Assembly: GCA_031181345.1 (NCBI GenBank) | Contig: JAPSLC010000042.1 | Span: forward strand, 1 to 47,104 | Length of the DNA: 47,104 bases | Source: Cupriavidus sp. | GTDB taxonomy: Bacteria > Pseudomonadota > Gammaproteobacteria > Burkholderiales > Burkholderiaceae | Direction of reading: 5' to 3' | In this document: in pieces, positions 9,365 through 17,625 of the stretch | Numbering within the stretch: the first letter of the stretch is position 1 | Layout: the number at the start of each line of letters is the position of its first letter | Notes under the pieces: generated by a model | The model's input: the letters and a program-made list of their open reading frames with translations, nothing else | What the model was told of the DNA's origin: nothing | Databases searched by the model: none | Position numbers and translations under genes: made by a program

Positions 9365-9580
9365 ATGAACGTTCCCAGCTACGAAGTGGGCCGGGTGGCC
9401 GCGTTGACCGTCAGGCTGATGCGCGCGTCCGGCCTGTCGCGCGACGACGCCGTCGCCGCGCTGGACCTCGCCTGCAGAATGATGGACGACGATATGGCGC
9501 CGCGGTCGGCCGGTCCGGTGCGCGCGGGCGGTGTGCGGCCCCCAGCCGCGGCAAACCCTGTCCGGCCAGGCCGGCAATGA
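9365..9580 (+). CDS. Hypothetical 71-residue protein
   Basis: Starts MNVPSYEVGRVAALTVRLMR. A strong AGGAG stands 5 bases before the ATG at 9365, the best Shine-Dalgarno sequence in this part of the window, which supports real translation. The N-terminal 45 residues look like two helices (VGRVAALTVRLMRASGLSRD, then AVAALDLACRMMDDDM); the rest is Pro/Ala/Gly/Arg-rich and probably disordered. It ends one base before the stop of the convergent phaZ gene. No family recognised. Confidence 0.6.
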   Translation: MNVPSYEVGRVAALTVRLMRASGLSRDDAVAALDLACRMMDDDMAPRSAGPVRAGGVRPPAAANPVRPGRQ

Positions 9581-9581
9581 G

Positions 9582-10811
9582 CTAGGCCGCCTCGCCCAGC
9601 CAGCCGCGCACCGCGGGATGCACCGTCTCGCGCCAGCGTGTGCCGCTGAACAGACCGTAGTGGTCGCAGCGCTCGATCGTCAGCCGCTCGCGGCATCGCG
9701 CCGGCAGCCCGCTGCACAGCCCCTGCGCCGCATGGGTCTGTCCGGGTCCGGAAATATCGTCGCGGTCGGCCTCCACCGTCAGCAAGCGGGTTCGCCGCAG
9801 GCAGTCGGGACGCACCATCTCGCCGCCCACCCGCCACGCTTCCTTGGGCAGCAGCATCTGCTGGAACACCACGCGCAGCGTGTCCATGAAAAATTCCGCG
9901 GTCATGTCCAGCACGGCGCCGTATTGGGCGACGGCGCGCTCGATCTCGCGCGCGGTATCGGCATCGGCGGCCTGGCGCCGGCATAGCCAGTCGAACATCA
10001 GCGTCGCATGGCGGTCCGGCTGCGCCGCGATCAGCGCCGGATACTGCAGGAAGCCTGGATAGATGCGCCGCCCCGCGCCGGCATAACCGCTCGGCACCAC
10101 ATCGATCGCGGTGGCCTCGAGCCACGGCAGCGACAGCGTGGCCGCGACGCGATCGAGCGTGGTCGGGCCGAGCCGCGGATCGATCGGGCCGCCCATCAGC
10201 GTCAGCGTCGCCGGCTCGGCGCCATCGGCATGCGCGACGCGCGAGACGGCCGCCAGCGTCGGCACCGTCGCCTGGCAGACCGCCAGCACATGCAGCCCGG
10301 CCGGATCGAGCAGCCGGATGAAGCGCTCGACCAGCAGCACGTAATCGTCGAGGCCGAAGGCGCCGGCCTCGCGCGGCACGTCGCGCGCATCGGCCCAGTC
10401 GGTCACGTAGACGTCCGCATGCGGCAGCAGCGCGGCCACGGTATCGCGCATCAGCACCGCGCGGTGTCCCGCCAGCGGCGCGCACAACAGCACCCGCGGC
10501 CGCGGCTTGCGGCGGGATCGCGATGGACACTGGAATGCGCGCAAGGTGCAGAACGGCGTCGCCGAGACGGTGCTTTCGCTCACCGGAATGCGCACGCCGT
10601 CGACATCGATATCGATATCATCGAATTCAAACCGGGCGGTGCCGAACGGCGCAAGCCAGGTCTGGAACCAGCGGTAGTAGTGCTCGAAATGGCGGCGGCG
10701 CGAGGCCGCGGCGAACGGGTACGGCCCGGCGAGCGCCTGCTGGGTCAGCTCGCCCCACATCACAACCGGATCGAAGGCTGCGCGGCCGCCCTGCTGCATC
10801 AGATGGATCAT
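9582..10811 (-). CDS. phaZ: Intracellular polyhydroxybutyrate depolymerase
   Basis: Alpha/beta-hydrolase of the PhaZ family that mobilises intracellular PHB granules to 3-hydroxybutyrate oligomers. 409 residues starting MIHLMQQGGRAAFDP. The nucleophile box is LAVCQAT with Cys179, the cysteine nucleophile known in Cupriavidus PhaZa1 enzymes. The other triad members are expected in LTVEADRDDISGPGQTHAA (Asp) and CDHYGLFSGTRWR (His). GGGGAAG precedes the ATG at 10811. It follows the radical SAM gene on the same strand after 119 bases and is convergent with the 71-residue gene. Its presence fits a PHB-storing Burkholderiaceae. Confidence 0.92.
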   Translation of the reverse strand: MIHLMQQGGRAAFDPVVMWGELTQQALAGPYPFAAASRRRHFEHYYRWFQTWLAPFGTARFEFDDIDIDVDGVRIPVSESTVSATPFCTLRAFQCPSRSRRKPRPRVLLCAPLAGHRAVLMRDTVAALLPHADVYVTDWADARDVPREAGAFGLDDYVLLVERFIRLLDPAGLHVLAVCQATVPTLAAVSRVAHADGAEPATLTLMGGPIDPRLGPTTLDRVAATLSLPWLEATAIDVVPSGYAGAGRRIYPGFLQYPALIAAQPDRHATLMFDWLCRRQAADADTAREIERAVAQYGAVLDMTAEFFMDTLRVVFQQMLLPKEAWRVGGEMVRPDCLRRTRLLTVEADRDDISGPGQTHAAQGLCSGLPARCRERLTIERCDHYGLFSGTRWRETVHPAVRGWLGEAA

Positions 10812-10930
10812 GGCTTCCCCAAGGCGACGCCGAGACGGTCTGGAGCGCAAATGCGCCAACCGTGGCAGCGTGCGCGGCGGATCGAACCGCCATTATGGAC
10901 AGCCCACCGGACTTGTACAAACCCGCAGAT

Positions 10931-12193
10931 TCAGAACAGCGTACCTTGCGCGTCGTCCTCCGGCTGGCGGGCACCGCGCGCGCCGCGGCGCGTTCCCGCC
11001 GGCGGCGCGGGCGGGACGAACTGCGAGGTATCCAGGTCGAAGCGGTGATAGCGAAAGCCCAGGCGCTCGGCCGCCTTGTGGAAGCGCTGGCGCATCAGGT
11101 CCGCCCAGACGCCGGTGCCGCGCATGCGCGTGGCGAAATCGGAATCGTAGTCCTTGCCGCCGCGCATCTCGCGCACGCGATTCATCACGCGCTCGGCCCG
11201 GTCGGGGAAATGCGCCTCCAGCCATTGCTGGAACAGCGGCGCCACCTCCCACGGCAGCCGCAGCACGATGTAGTTCGCATAGACCGCCCCCGCCTCGCGC
11301 GCGGCCTCGAGCACGCGCTCCAGGTCCGGCTCGGTGATGAAGGGAATCACCGGCGCCACGCTGACGGCGACCGGAATGCCCGCCTCCGAGAGCGTGCGGA
11401 TCGTACGCAGCCGGCGCGACGGCGTGGCCGCGCGCGGCTCCAGCGTGCGGGCAATCTCGGCATCGAGCGTGGTGATCGTGACGGCGGCCACGGCGAGGCG
11501 CCGGGCGGCCATCGGCGCCAGCAGATCGATGTCGCGCTCGATCTGCGACGACTTGGTGATCAGCGCCACCGGATGGTGGCATTCGTGCAGCACCTCGAGC
11601 ACGCCGCGCGTGATGCGCTGGGTCCGTTCGATCGGCTGGTAGGCGTCGGTGTTGACGCCCAGCGCGATCATCTCGCATTGGTAGGACGGCCGCGACAGCG
11701 CCTCCCGCAGCCGCTCGGCGGCATTGGCCTTGGCGAACAACTGCGTCTCGAAATCCAGCCCCGGAGACAGGTCGAGATAGGCATGCGTCGGCCGCGCGAA
11801 GCAATAGATGCAGCCGTGCTCGCAACCGCGATAGGGATTGAGCGAGACGCCGAACGGGATGTCCGGCGACGAATTCCGGCTCAGGATCGAGCGCGCCTGC
11901 TCCTGGGTGACGCGGGTGATCAGCTTGGGGGCCGCCGGTTCCACTGGCTCCTCGCCGTCCCCTTCGCGTCGCGGAGCCTCCGGCGGCGCCAACGCTTCGA
12001 GCTCGCCCCAGCCGTCGTAGAAGGGCTCGCGCGTGTCGCGCTCGAAGCGCCCCTGCAGATTGCTGACCGCGCCCCGCCCCTTCAGCGGTCGCGGCGGCGG
12101 CTGCAGCGGCGTGGGGTCGTCCGGAAAGTCCTCCAGCGGCCGGTCGGATTCGCGCGTGCCAATGTGGCGCCCCTTGCGCTCGGTGTCCTTCAT
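10931..12193 (-). CDS. PA0069 family radical SAM protein
   Basis: 420 residues. The 4Fe-4S cluster motif is CEHGCIYC near residue 125, in the context SLNPYRGCEHGCIYCFARPT typical of the PA0069/SplB-like family. The TIM-barrel follows (NTDAYQPIERTQRITRGVLE, ITKSSQIERD, VAVAAVTITTLD). The first 90 residues are charged and Pro-rich, probably flexible. The substrate is unknown. The start ATG at 12193 lies one base after the Lrp-type regulator's TGA, so the two are probably translationally coupled and co-transcribed. Confidence 0.9.
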   Translation of the reverse strand: MKDTERKGRHIGTRESDRPLEDFPDDPTPLQPPPRPLKGRGAVSNLQGRFERDTREPFYDGWGELEALAPPEAPRREGDGEEPVEPAAPKLITRVTQEQARSILSRNSSPDIPFGVSLNPYRGCEHGCIYCFARPTHAYLDLSPGLDFETQLFAKANAAERLREALSRPSYQCEMIALGVNTDAYQPIERTQRITRGVLEVLHECHHPVALITKSSQIERDIDLLAPMAARRLAVAAVTITTLDAEIARTLEPRAATPSRRLRTIRTLSEAGIPVAVSVAPVIPFITEPDLERVLEAAREAGAVYANYIVLRLPWEVAPLFQQWLEAHFPDRAERVMNRVREMRGGKDYDSDFATRMRGTGVWADLMRQRFHKAAERLGFRYHRFDLDTSQFVPPAPPAGTRRGARGARQPEDDAQGTLF

Positions 12194-12194
12194 T

Positions 12195-12698
12195 TCATGC
12201 AGGCTGGCTCTTCTCGTCGACCGGAATGGCCAGCGTCTCCTTGATCTCTTCCATTACGACATAACTCTTGGACTGCGCGGCCCCGGGTAGTTGCAGCAGG
12301 ATGTCGCCGAGCAGCCGGCGATATTCGCCGATCTCGCGGATGCGCGCCTTGATCAGGTAGTCGAAGTCGCCCGACACCAGATGGCACTCCATCACCTCGG
12401 GAATGCGCACCACCTCGCGCCGGAACTGCTCGAACATGTTGCCGGCCTTGTTGTTCAGCGTGATCTCGACGAAGACCAGCAGCGCGCTGCCCAGCAGGGC
12501 CGGATTCAGGCGGGCGTAGTAGCCCATGATGACACCGTCGCGCTCCATCCGCTTGACCCGCTCGATGCACGGCGTGATGGTCAGCCCGACCGCCTCGGCG
12601 AGGTCCTTCATCGAGATGCGGCCATCGGCCTGCAGCAGCGCCAGGATGCGGCGATCGAGGCGGTCCAGGCCGCGTACCGGCTGGCGGGTCGTTCTCAT
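12195..12698 (-). CDS. Lrp/AsnC family transcriptional regulator, probable regulator of dadA
   Basis: 167 residues. N-terminal winged helix: LDRLDRRILALLQADGRISM, then KDLAEAVGLTITPCIERVKRME as recognition region; the C-terminal half is the RAM/ligand domain (VEITLNNKAG..., HLVSGDFDYLIKARI). It is divergent from dadA with 109 bases between the start codons, the arrangement known for amino-acid-responsive activation of dadA by Lrp-type proteins (DadR, Lrp). GGAAAA precedes the ATG at 12698. Control of dadA is inferred from context. Confidence 0.93.
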   Translation of the reverse strand: MRTTRQPVRGLDRLDRRILALLQADGRISMKDLAEAVGLTITPCIERVKRMERDGVIMGYYARLNPALLGSALLVFVEITLNNKAGNMFEQFRREVVRIPEVMECHLVSGDFDYLIKARIREIGEYRRLLGDILLQLPGAAQSKSYVVMEEIKETLAIPVDEKSQPA

Positions 12699-12710
12699 GA
12701 AGTTTTCCTT

Positions 12711-12770
12711 TTTCCTGGAAATTTTTGGTAATTATGACTGGATTGATTCCAATACCATAGCGGATATACC
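12711..12770 (+). promoter_or_regulatory. dadA promoter and candidate Lrp-type operator sites
   Basis: For dadA: -35 TTGATT (12743-12748), 16-base spacer, -10 TATACC (12765-12770). Two dyads lie in the intergenic DNA: TTTCC-T-GGAAA (12711-12721) and TGGA-TTGAT-TCCA (12739-12751), the latter covering the -35. A wider TGGTA...TACCA pair encloses it. The local AT-richness contrasts with the surroundings, as expected for Lrp-type binding. Confidence 0.5.
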
Positions 12771-12807
12771 TTCATTCAATCGTCATTCTGGTTGGGGTCC
12801 CATCGCA

Positions 12808-14100
12808 ATGCGTGTTCTCGTTCTTGGCAGTGGCGTGATCGGCGTCACCAGCGCCTGGTATCTGGCCAGGGCCGGCCATGAGGTCACCGTGATCGACCGC
12901 GAAGCGGCGCCGGCGCTCGGCACCAGCTTCGCCAATGCCGGCCAGATCTCCCCCGGCTATGCGTCGCCGTGGGCGGCGCCCGGCGTGCCGCTCAAGGCCA
13001 TCAAATGGATGTTCCAGCAGCATGCGCCGCTGTCGATCCGTCCCGACGGCACGCTGTTCCAGCTGCAGTGGATGTGGCAGATGCTGATGAACTGCAGCGC
13101 CGACCGCTATGCCGTCAACAAGGAGCGCATGGTGCGGCTGGCCGAGTACAGCCGCGACTGCATCCGCGCGTTGCGCGCCGAAACGGGCATCGCCTACGAG
13201 GGCCGGCAGCAAGGCACGCTGCAGGTCTTCCGCACCGACGAGCAGCTCGAAGGCGCGGCCAAGGACATCGCCGTGCTCGAGGAAGCGGGCGTGCCCTACC
13301 AATTGCTGTCGCGCGAGGATCTCGCCGCGAGCGAACCGGCGCTGGCCGCGGTCAGCCACAAGCTGACCGGCGGCCTGCGCCTGCCCAACGACGAAACCGG
13401 GGACTGCCAGCTGTTTACCCAACGGCTGGCGGCCATGGCCGAGCGTCTGGGCGTGCAATTCCTGTACAACCGTTCGATCGACAGCCTGATGACGCAGGGC
13501 ACCGCCGTGACCGGCGCCATCGTCGGTGGCGAACCGGTCTTCGCCGACGCCGTGGTGGTCGCGCTGGGCAGCTGGTCGACCCCGTTCATCAAGGACTTCG
13601 TGCGGATTCCGGTCTATCCGCTGAAGGGGTTCTCGATCACCGTGCCGATGACCGACGCGGCGTGCAGCCCGGTATCGACCGTGCTGGACGAGACCTACAA
13701 GGTCGCGATCACCCGCTTCGACGACCGCATCCGCGTCGGCGGCATGGCGCAGATCGTCGGCTATGACCGGTCACTGGACCCGGCCAAGCGGCGCACGCTC
13801 GAGCACGTGGTGACGGACCTGTTCCCCGGCGCCGGCGACGTGGCCCGTGCCTCGTTCTGGACCGGCCTGCGCCCGATGACGCCGGACGGCACGCCGATCG
13901 TCGGCCCGACCCCGGTCAAGGGACTGTGGCTCAATACCGGCCACGGCACGCTGGGCTGGACCATGGCGTGCGGCTCCGGCAAGCTTCTCGCCGATCTGGT
14001 GTCCGGCGCCTCCCCGGCCATCCGCGCGGACGATCTGTCGGTGGCGCGCTATCTACGGCAGCCGACCAGGCATCCGGCGCCAAGGCCGGCGGCTGCCTGA
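12808..14100 (+). CDS. dadA: D-amino acid dehydrogenase
   Basis: FAD-dependent, membrane-associated oxidation of D-amino acids (chiefly D-Ala) to 2-oxo acids with electrons to quinone. 430 residues; starts MRVLVLGSGVIGVTSAWYLA with the GxGxxG dinucleotide fold, then the DadA-typical GTSFANAGQISPGYASPWAAPG block. The C-terminal FAD part shows FWTGLRPMTPDGTPIVGPTP and LNTGHGTLGWTMACGSGKLL. The frame is open back to 12526 but the family start is at 12808. A perfect-stem terminator follows. Regulated probably by the divergent Lrp-type gene. Confidence 0.96.
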   Translation: MRVLVLGSGVIGVTSAWYLARAGHEVTVIDREAAPALGTSFANAGQISPGYASPWAAPGVPLKAIKWMFQQHAPLSIRPDGTLFQLQWMWQMLMNCSADRYAVNKERMVRLAEYSRDCIRALRAETGIAYEGRQQGTLQVFRTDEQLEGAAKDIAVLEEAGVPYQLLSREDLAASEPALAAVSHKLTGGLRLPNDETGDCQLFTQRLAAMAERLGVQFLYNRSIDSLMTQGTAVTGAIVGGEPVFADAVVVALGSWSTPFIKDFVRIPVYPLKGFSITVPMTDAACSPVSTVLDETYKVAITRFDDRIRVGGMAQIVGYDRSLDPAKRRTLEHVVTDLFPGAGDVARASFWTGLRPMTPDGTPIVGPTPVKGLWLNTGHGTLGWTMACGSGKLLADLVSGASPAIRADDLSVARYLRQPTRHPAPRPAAA

Positions 14101-14168
14101 TCGGCTCGGCGCTTCAGGCCTGCCGATCGGCACAGGCGAAAGCGGCGGAACACGTTCCGCGGACAGCA

Positions 14169-14198
14169 AGACGGCCGGCAGCGGCCGTCTCTTTTTTT
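14169..14198 (+). terminator. Rho-independent terminator of dadA
   Basis: Perfect 9-bp stem AGACGGCCG/CGGCCGTCT (14169-14190), loop GCAG, then C and seven T. A textbook terminator 69 bases past the dadA stop. The remaining 14199-14349 shows nothing else recognisable. Confidence 0.88.
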
Positions 14199-14494
14199 GC
14201 GGACCGATCCCGCAACACCATGCCGGCGAGAAAAAGCGCGCGGGCAGCCGGCATTGCACATTGGCGAGTCCGTCCCCCTCTCTACCCGCCACGATCGTCG
14301 CTGGCATCCAAGCCGCCGTCCGATCGCGGCACCTTGCCGGAGCGCTCTCATGCCAAACGATGCCCTGATCCTGTCCGCCAACACCAGCATGCCGTCCACC
14401 GGCACAGCCACGGACCCCGCCCCTCGTTCTCACATCGGCATTCTTCCCCTCACGGCTGACGACAGCGTCGGCATCAGCAGCCCTGTATTGCCGC

Positions 14495-15763
14495 ATGGTC
14501 GTCAGGGCTGCGAAGCTGCCCATTTCATTGGAAGCGCGCCTGGATCTCGCCTGCGAACTGCTGCAGAACGCCATCGCGGATTCGCCGACGACGGTCGTGC
14601 GCGCGATGATCACGGTGCTATGGGCGTTCCAGCACACGGCAAGCGCAGAAGCACACCCTTGGCTGCAGCATGTCGAGGAACACCTGCACCACCGCATGCG
14701 GGACAAGGCGTTGCCGATGCGGGGCGCGCTGATGGTCCACTATCTCGCCATGATTCGGGGATTGCCGATCGAGCAATGCAACGTGGCGTACTGGGTCGAT
14801 ACCGTGTCGACGTTTACCGCGGCGCAGGCTGCCGACACGCTGGCCTCGGCCACGCGCTGGCTGTTTCCGCCCACCGACTCGCGTCAATGCGAGGCTTCGC
14901 TGGACGCCTTGCTTGAGGCGGCTCGCATGATGCGGGACGCCGATGGCCGGGCGCTCGCGGAGCAGGCACCGCTGCTGTCAACCCTGATCGCCTGCTTGCA
15001 CGAGCCGGAGCCCCGATACTGGCCGGACAGAAGCCCCGCCTGGGAGCGGCTCCATGACGCCGTGCAGGCGTTGCCGCTTGCCGTACAGGCCGAACCGATG
15101 CACCGGCTGGCGATGGGCGTGGCGCTTTGCAGCAACGACCGACCGACCATGGAACGGCATTGGGACGCGCTGTTCGAAGCCGCTGGCCGGCTTGTCCCTG
15201 CCGACAGCTTGCCGGTGTTGACCGCGCTCGTCAGCCAGTTCAACTCGGTGCCGTGGAGCGTCGAGCAACGTCGTCTCGACGTTGACCAGAACGACGCAGG
15301 CTACGACTCGGATGTCCGTTCGGACTCCGAATACTCCGACAGCGGCTCCGAAGACGGCTACATCATCTATACCTTGCCCCCGAGTCAACGTCACATGCAG
15401 CCCGACTACCCGGCCGCCCAATGGGCGATCGCCGAACGTTGCGTGCGGCTGCTGGACAGCACACTCGCATGGCCCGAAGTGCAGCGCGACGCCCTACGGG
15501 CGTTGGTGGGCACGATGCTGAGAAGCCGCCTGCGCTACTGGAATCGCGAGCCGCTGAGCATGGTCGGGTCCGACTCAACCAGCCGCGATAGTGGCCGAGA
15601 CAGTGGCAGAGACAGCGGCCGCGCCCAAGTGCCAGGCGCCGAACAACGGCGCCCCACCGGCGAACGTCAGAACTGCGCTTCGGTCAGCGCGTTGACCGGC
15701 CCCGCGCCCCGCACGATTGCGTCGCCAATGCCTCTGGCCTGGGACAACACGTGCTCGGCGTAA
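14495..15763 (+). CDS. Unrecognised accessory protein, probably frame-broken (effector-like)
   Basis: 422 residues from ATG 14495, no family recognised. Residues 10-260 are helix-rich with regularly spaced Leu/Ala/Trp and resemble helical repeats. An acidic Ser/Asp/Tyr linker follows (YDSDVRSDSEYSDSGSEDGY), then a second helical stretch and a (RDSG)x3 repeat. The last 32 codons run antisense into the 3' end of the acyl-CoA dehydrogenase gene, so the native C-terminus may be lost. ATG 14495 has no Shine-Dalgarno sequence, whereas ATG 14350, in another frame, has GGAG 7 bases upstream and opens MPNDALILSANTSMPSTGTA, a Ser/Thr/Pro-rich leader. A frameshift between about 14370 and 14495 would join them. 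No signal peptide. Type III effector character is only a guess from composition; no TTCG-N16-TTCG box lies upstream. Confidence 0.45.
   Translation: MVVRAAKLPISLEARLDLACELLQNAIADSPTTVVRAMITVLWAFQHTASAEAHPWLQHVEEHLHHRMRDKALPMRGALMVHYLAMIRGLPIEQCNVAYWVDTVSTFTAAQAADTLASATRWLFPPTDSRQCEASLDALLEAARMMRDADGRALAEQAPLLSTLIACLHEPEPRYWPDRSPAWERLHDAVQALPLAVQAEPMHRLAMGVALCSNDRPTMERHWDALFEAAGRLVPADSLPVLTALVSQFNSVPWSVEQRRLDVDQNDAGYDSDVRSDSEYSDSGSEDGYIIYTLPPSQRHMQPDYPAAQWAIAERCVRLLDSTLAWPEVQRDALRALVGTMLRSRLRYWNREPLSMVGSDSTSRDSGRDSGRDSGRAQVPGAEQRRPTGERQNCASVSALTGPAPRTIASPMPLAWDNTCSA
15584..15619 (+). repeat. Three tandem 12-bp repeats
   Basis: Three imperfect copies of cgagacagtggc encode (Arg-Asp-Ser-Gly)x3 near the end of the accessory gene. 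A multiple of three, so copy-number change would keep the frame. Confidence 0.75.
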
Positions 15764-17451
15764 AAATGCGCGGTGGCGATCTTTGCGTCGTGGAAATCCG
15801 GATCGGGCTGCTTGAGCGGGCCGACGGCCAGCATCGCTCGGGCCAACTGCCATCCGCACAGGACAACCCCGCACAACTTCAGATACGGCACGCTGCCGGC
15901 AAACGCCGCATTGGGATCGGTCTTGCCATTGGCGACGATGAAGTCGATCGCCTGCTCCAGCGCGGCGCGGCCCCTGGCCAGTTGGGCCTGCATCGCGGCG
16001 AACGGCGCACCGCCATGCGCGGCCAGCGCGGCCTCGGTCTCGGCGATGCGCGCGCAGATGCCGCGCGCCACCGTGCCGCCATCGCGCACGGTCTTGCGGC
16101 CGACCAGGTCGTTGGCCTGGATCGCCGTGGTGCCCTCGTAGATCGGCAGGATGCGCGCGTCGCGATAGTGCTGCGCGGCGCCGGTCTCCTCGATGAAGCC
16201 CATGCCGCCGTGGACCTGCACGCCCAGGCTCGTCACGTCGATCGACAGTTCGGTACTCCAGCCCTTGATCACCGGTACCAGGAACTCGTAGAAGGCCTGG
16301 CTCTCGCGGCGCACCGCCTCGTCCGGATGCTGGTGCGCGGTATCGCAGGCCGCGGCGCCGACGTAGGCCAGCGCACGCGCGCCTTCAGTCAGCGCACGCA
16401 TCGTCATCAGCATGCGCTTGACGTCGGGATGATGAATGATGGTGACCGCCTGCCGTGCCGAACCGTCGACCGGGCGGCTCTGCACCCGCTCGCGGGCATA
16501 GGCGACGGCCTGCTGATAGGCGCGCTCGGACACCGCGATGCCCTGCATGCCGACCGAGAAGCGGGCCGCATTCATCATGATGAACATGTACTCGAGGCCG
16601 CGGTTCTCCTCGCCGACCAGCGTACCGATCGCGCCGCCGTGGTCGCCGAACTGCAGCACCGCGGTAGGGCTCGCCTTGATGCCGAGCTTGTGTTCGATCG
16701 AGACGCAGTGCACGTCGTTGCGCGCACCGAGCGAGCCGTCCGCGTTGACCAGGAACTTGGGGACGATGAACAGCGAGATGCCCTTGACCCCTTCCGGTGC
16801 GTCAGGCGTCCTGGCCAGTACCAGGTGCACGATGTTCTCCGCCATGTCGTGCTCGCCGTAGGTGATGAAGATCTTGGTGCCGAACAGCTTGTAGGTGCCG
16901 TCGCCCTGCGGCTCGGCGCGCGTGCGCACCGCGGCCAGGTCGGAGCCGGCCTGCGGCTCGGTCAGGTTCATCGTGCCGGTCCACTGGCCCGAGATCAGCT
17001 TGGGCAGGAAGGCCTGCCGCTGCGCGTCGCTGCCGGCGGTCAGCAGCGCCTCGATGGCGCCGTCGGTCAGCAGCGGACACAGCGCGAACGACAGATTGGC
17101 CGAGTTCAGCATCTCGTTGCACGCCGTGGCGATCAGCTTGGGCAAACCCTGGCCGCCGAACTCCTGCGGATGCAGCACGCCCTGCCAGCCGCCCTCGCCG
17201 AACTGGCGGAAGGCCTCCTTGAAACCGGGCGTGGTCGTCACCGCGCCGTCCTTCCAGCTGCTCGGCTCGATATCGCCGGCACGGTTCAGCGGCGCGATCA
17301 CCTGCTCGGTGAACTTGGCCGCTTCCTCGAGCACGGCTTGGGCGGTGTCGGCCGTCGCTTCCTCGAAGCCCGGCAATTGACTGACGGCATCCAGCCCGGC
17401 CAGTTCGTTGATCGCGAACAGCATGTCCTTGAGCGGGGCGCGGTAGGTCAT
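15667..17451 (-). CDS. Acyl-CoA dehydrogenase (long form with extra C-terminal domain)
   Basis: FAD enzyme that introduces the alpha-beta double bond into acyl-CoA and passes electrons to EtfAB, encoded just upstream. 594 residues: N-terminal helical domain (1-160), middle beta domain with TMNLTEPQAGSDLAAVRT (FAD/substrate), C-terminal helical domain with the catalytic base Glu439 in LPIYEGTTAIQ, plus about 130 further residues as in the DmdC/FadE-like 590-600 residue subfamily. GGAG lies 6 bases before the ATG at 17451. A terminator separates it from etfA, so it probably has its own promoter. Chain-length preference cannot be told. Its last 97 bases are overlapped antisense by the accessory gene. 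Confidence 0.93.
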   Translation of the reverse strand: MTYRAPLKDMLFAINELAGLDAVSQLPGFEEATADTAQAVLEEAAKFTEQVIAPLNRAGDIEPSSWKDGAVTTTPGFKEAFRQFGEGGWQGVLHPQEFGGQGLPKLIATACNEMLNSANLSFALCPLLTDGAIEALLTAGSDAQRQAFLPKLISGQWTGTMNLTEPQAGSDLAAVRTRAEPQGDGTYKLFGTKIFITYGEHDMAENIVHLVLARTPDAPEGVKGISLFIVPKFLVNADGSLGARNDVHCVSIEHKLGIKASPTAVLQFGDHGGAIGTLVGEENRGLEYMFIMMNAARFSVGMQGIAVSERAYQQAVAYARERVQSRPVDGSARQAVTIIHHPDVKRMLMTMRALTEGARALAYVGAAACDTAHQHPDEAVRRESQAFYEFLVPVIKGWSTELSIDVTSLGVQVHGGMGFIEETGAAQHYRDARILPIYEGTTAIQANDLVGRKTVRDGGTVARGICARIAETEAALAAHGGAPFAAMQAQLARGRAALEQAIDFIVANGKTDPNAAFAGSVPYLKLCGVVLCGWQLARAMLAVGPLKQPDPDFHDAKIATAHFYAEHVLSQARGIGDAIVRGAGPVNALTEAQF

Positions 17452-17515
17452 CGAAGTCTCCGTTATCGCGATGGGCCGCAACAGGTAGTGGCTGCGACCG
17501 TTCGATACAGCGTAT

Positions 17516-17550
17516 AAAAAAGCCGCTCGCGGGCGTGCCCGGAACGGCTT
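17516..17550 (-). terminator. Rho-independent terminator of etfBA
   Basis: On the minus strand AAGCCG...CGGCTT encloses an inner CGGG/CCCG stem and is followed by a run of T. A second, very stable 12-bp dyad GCCGGCCGCGGC/GCCGCGGCCGGC (17586-17619, 10-base loop) comes first after the etfA stop. Confidence 0.75.
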
Positions 17551-17625
17551 GTCTTGGCTTTTCTTATATGGGATGCGCGGCTTCGGCCGGCCGCGGCACC
17601 GGGCGGCGCCGCGGCCGGCGTGCGA

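Noticed and set aside
14199..14349. hrpII box (TTCG-N16-TTCG) ahead of the accessory gene
   Set aside because: No TTCG pair occurs in this interval.
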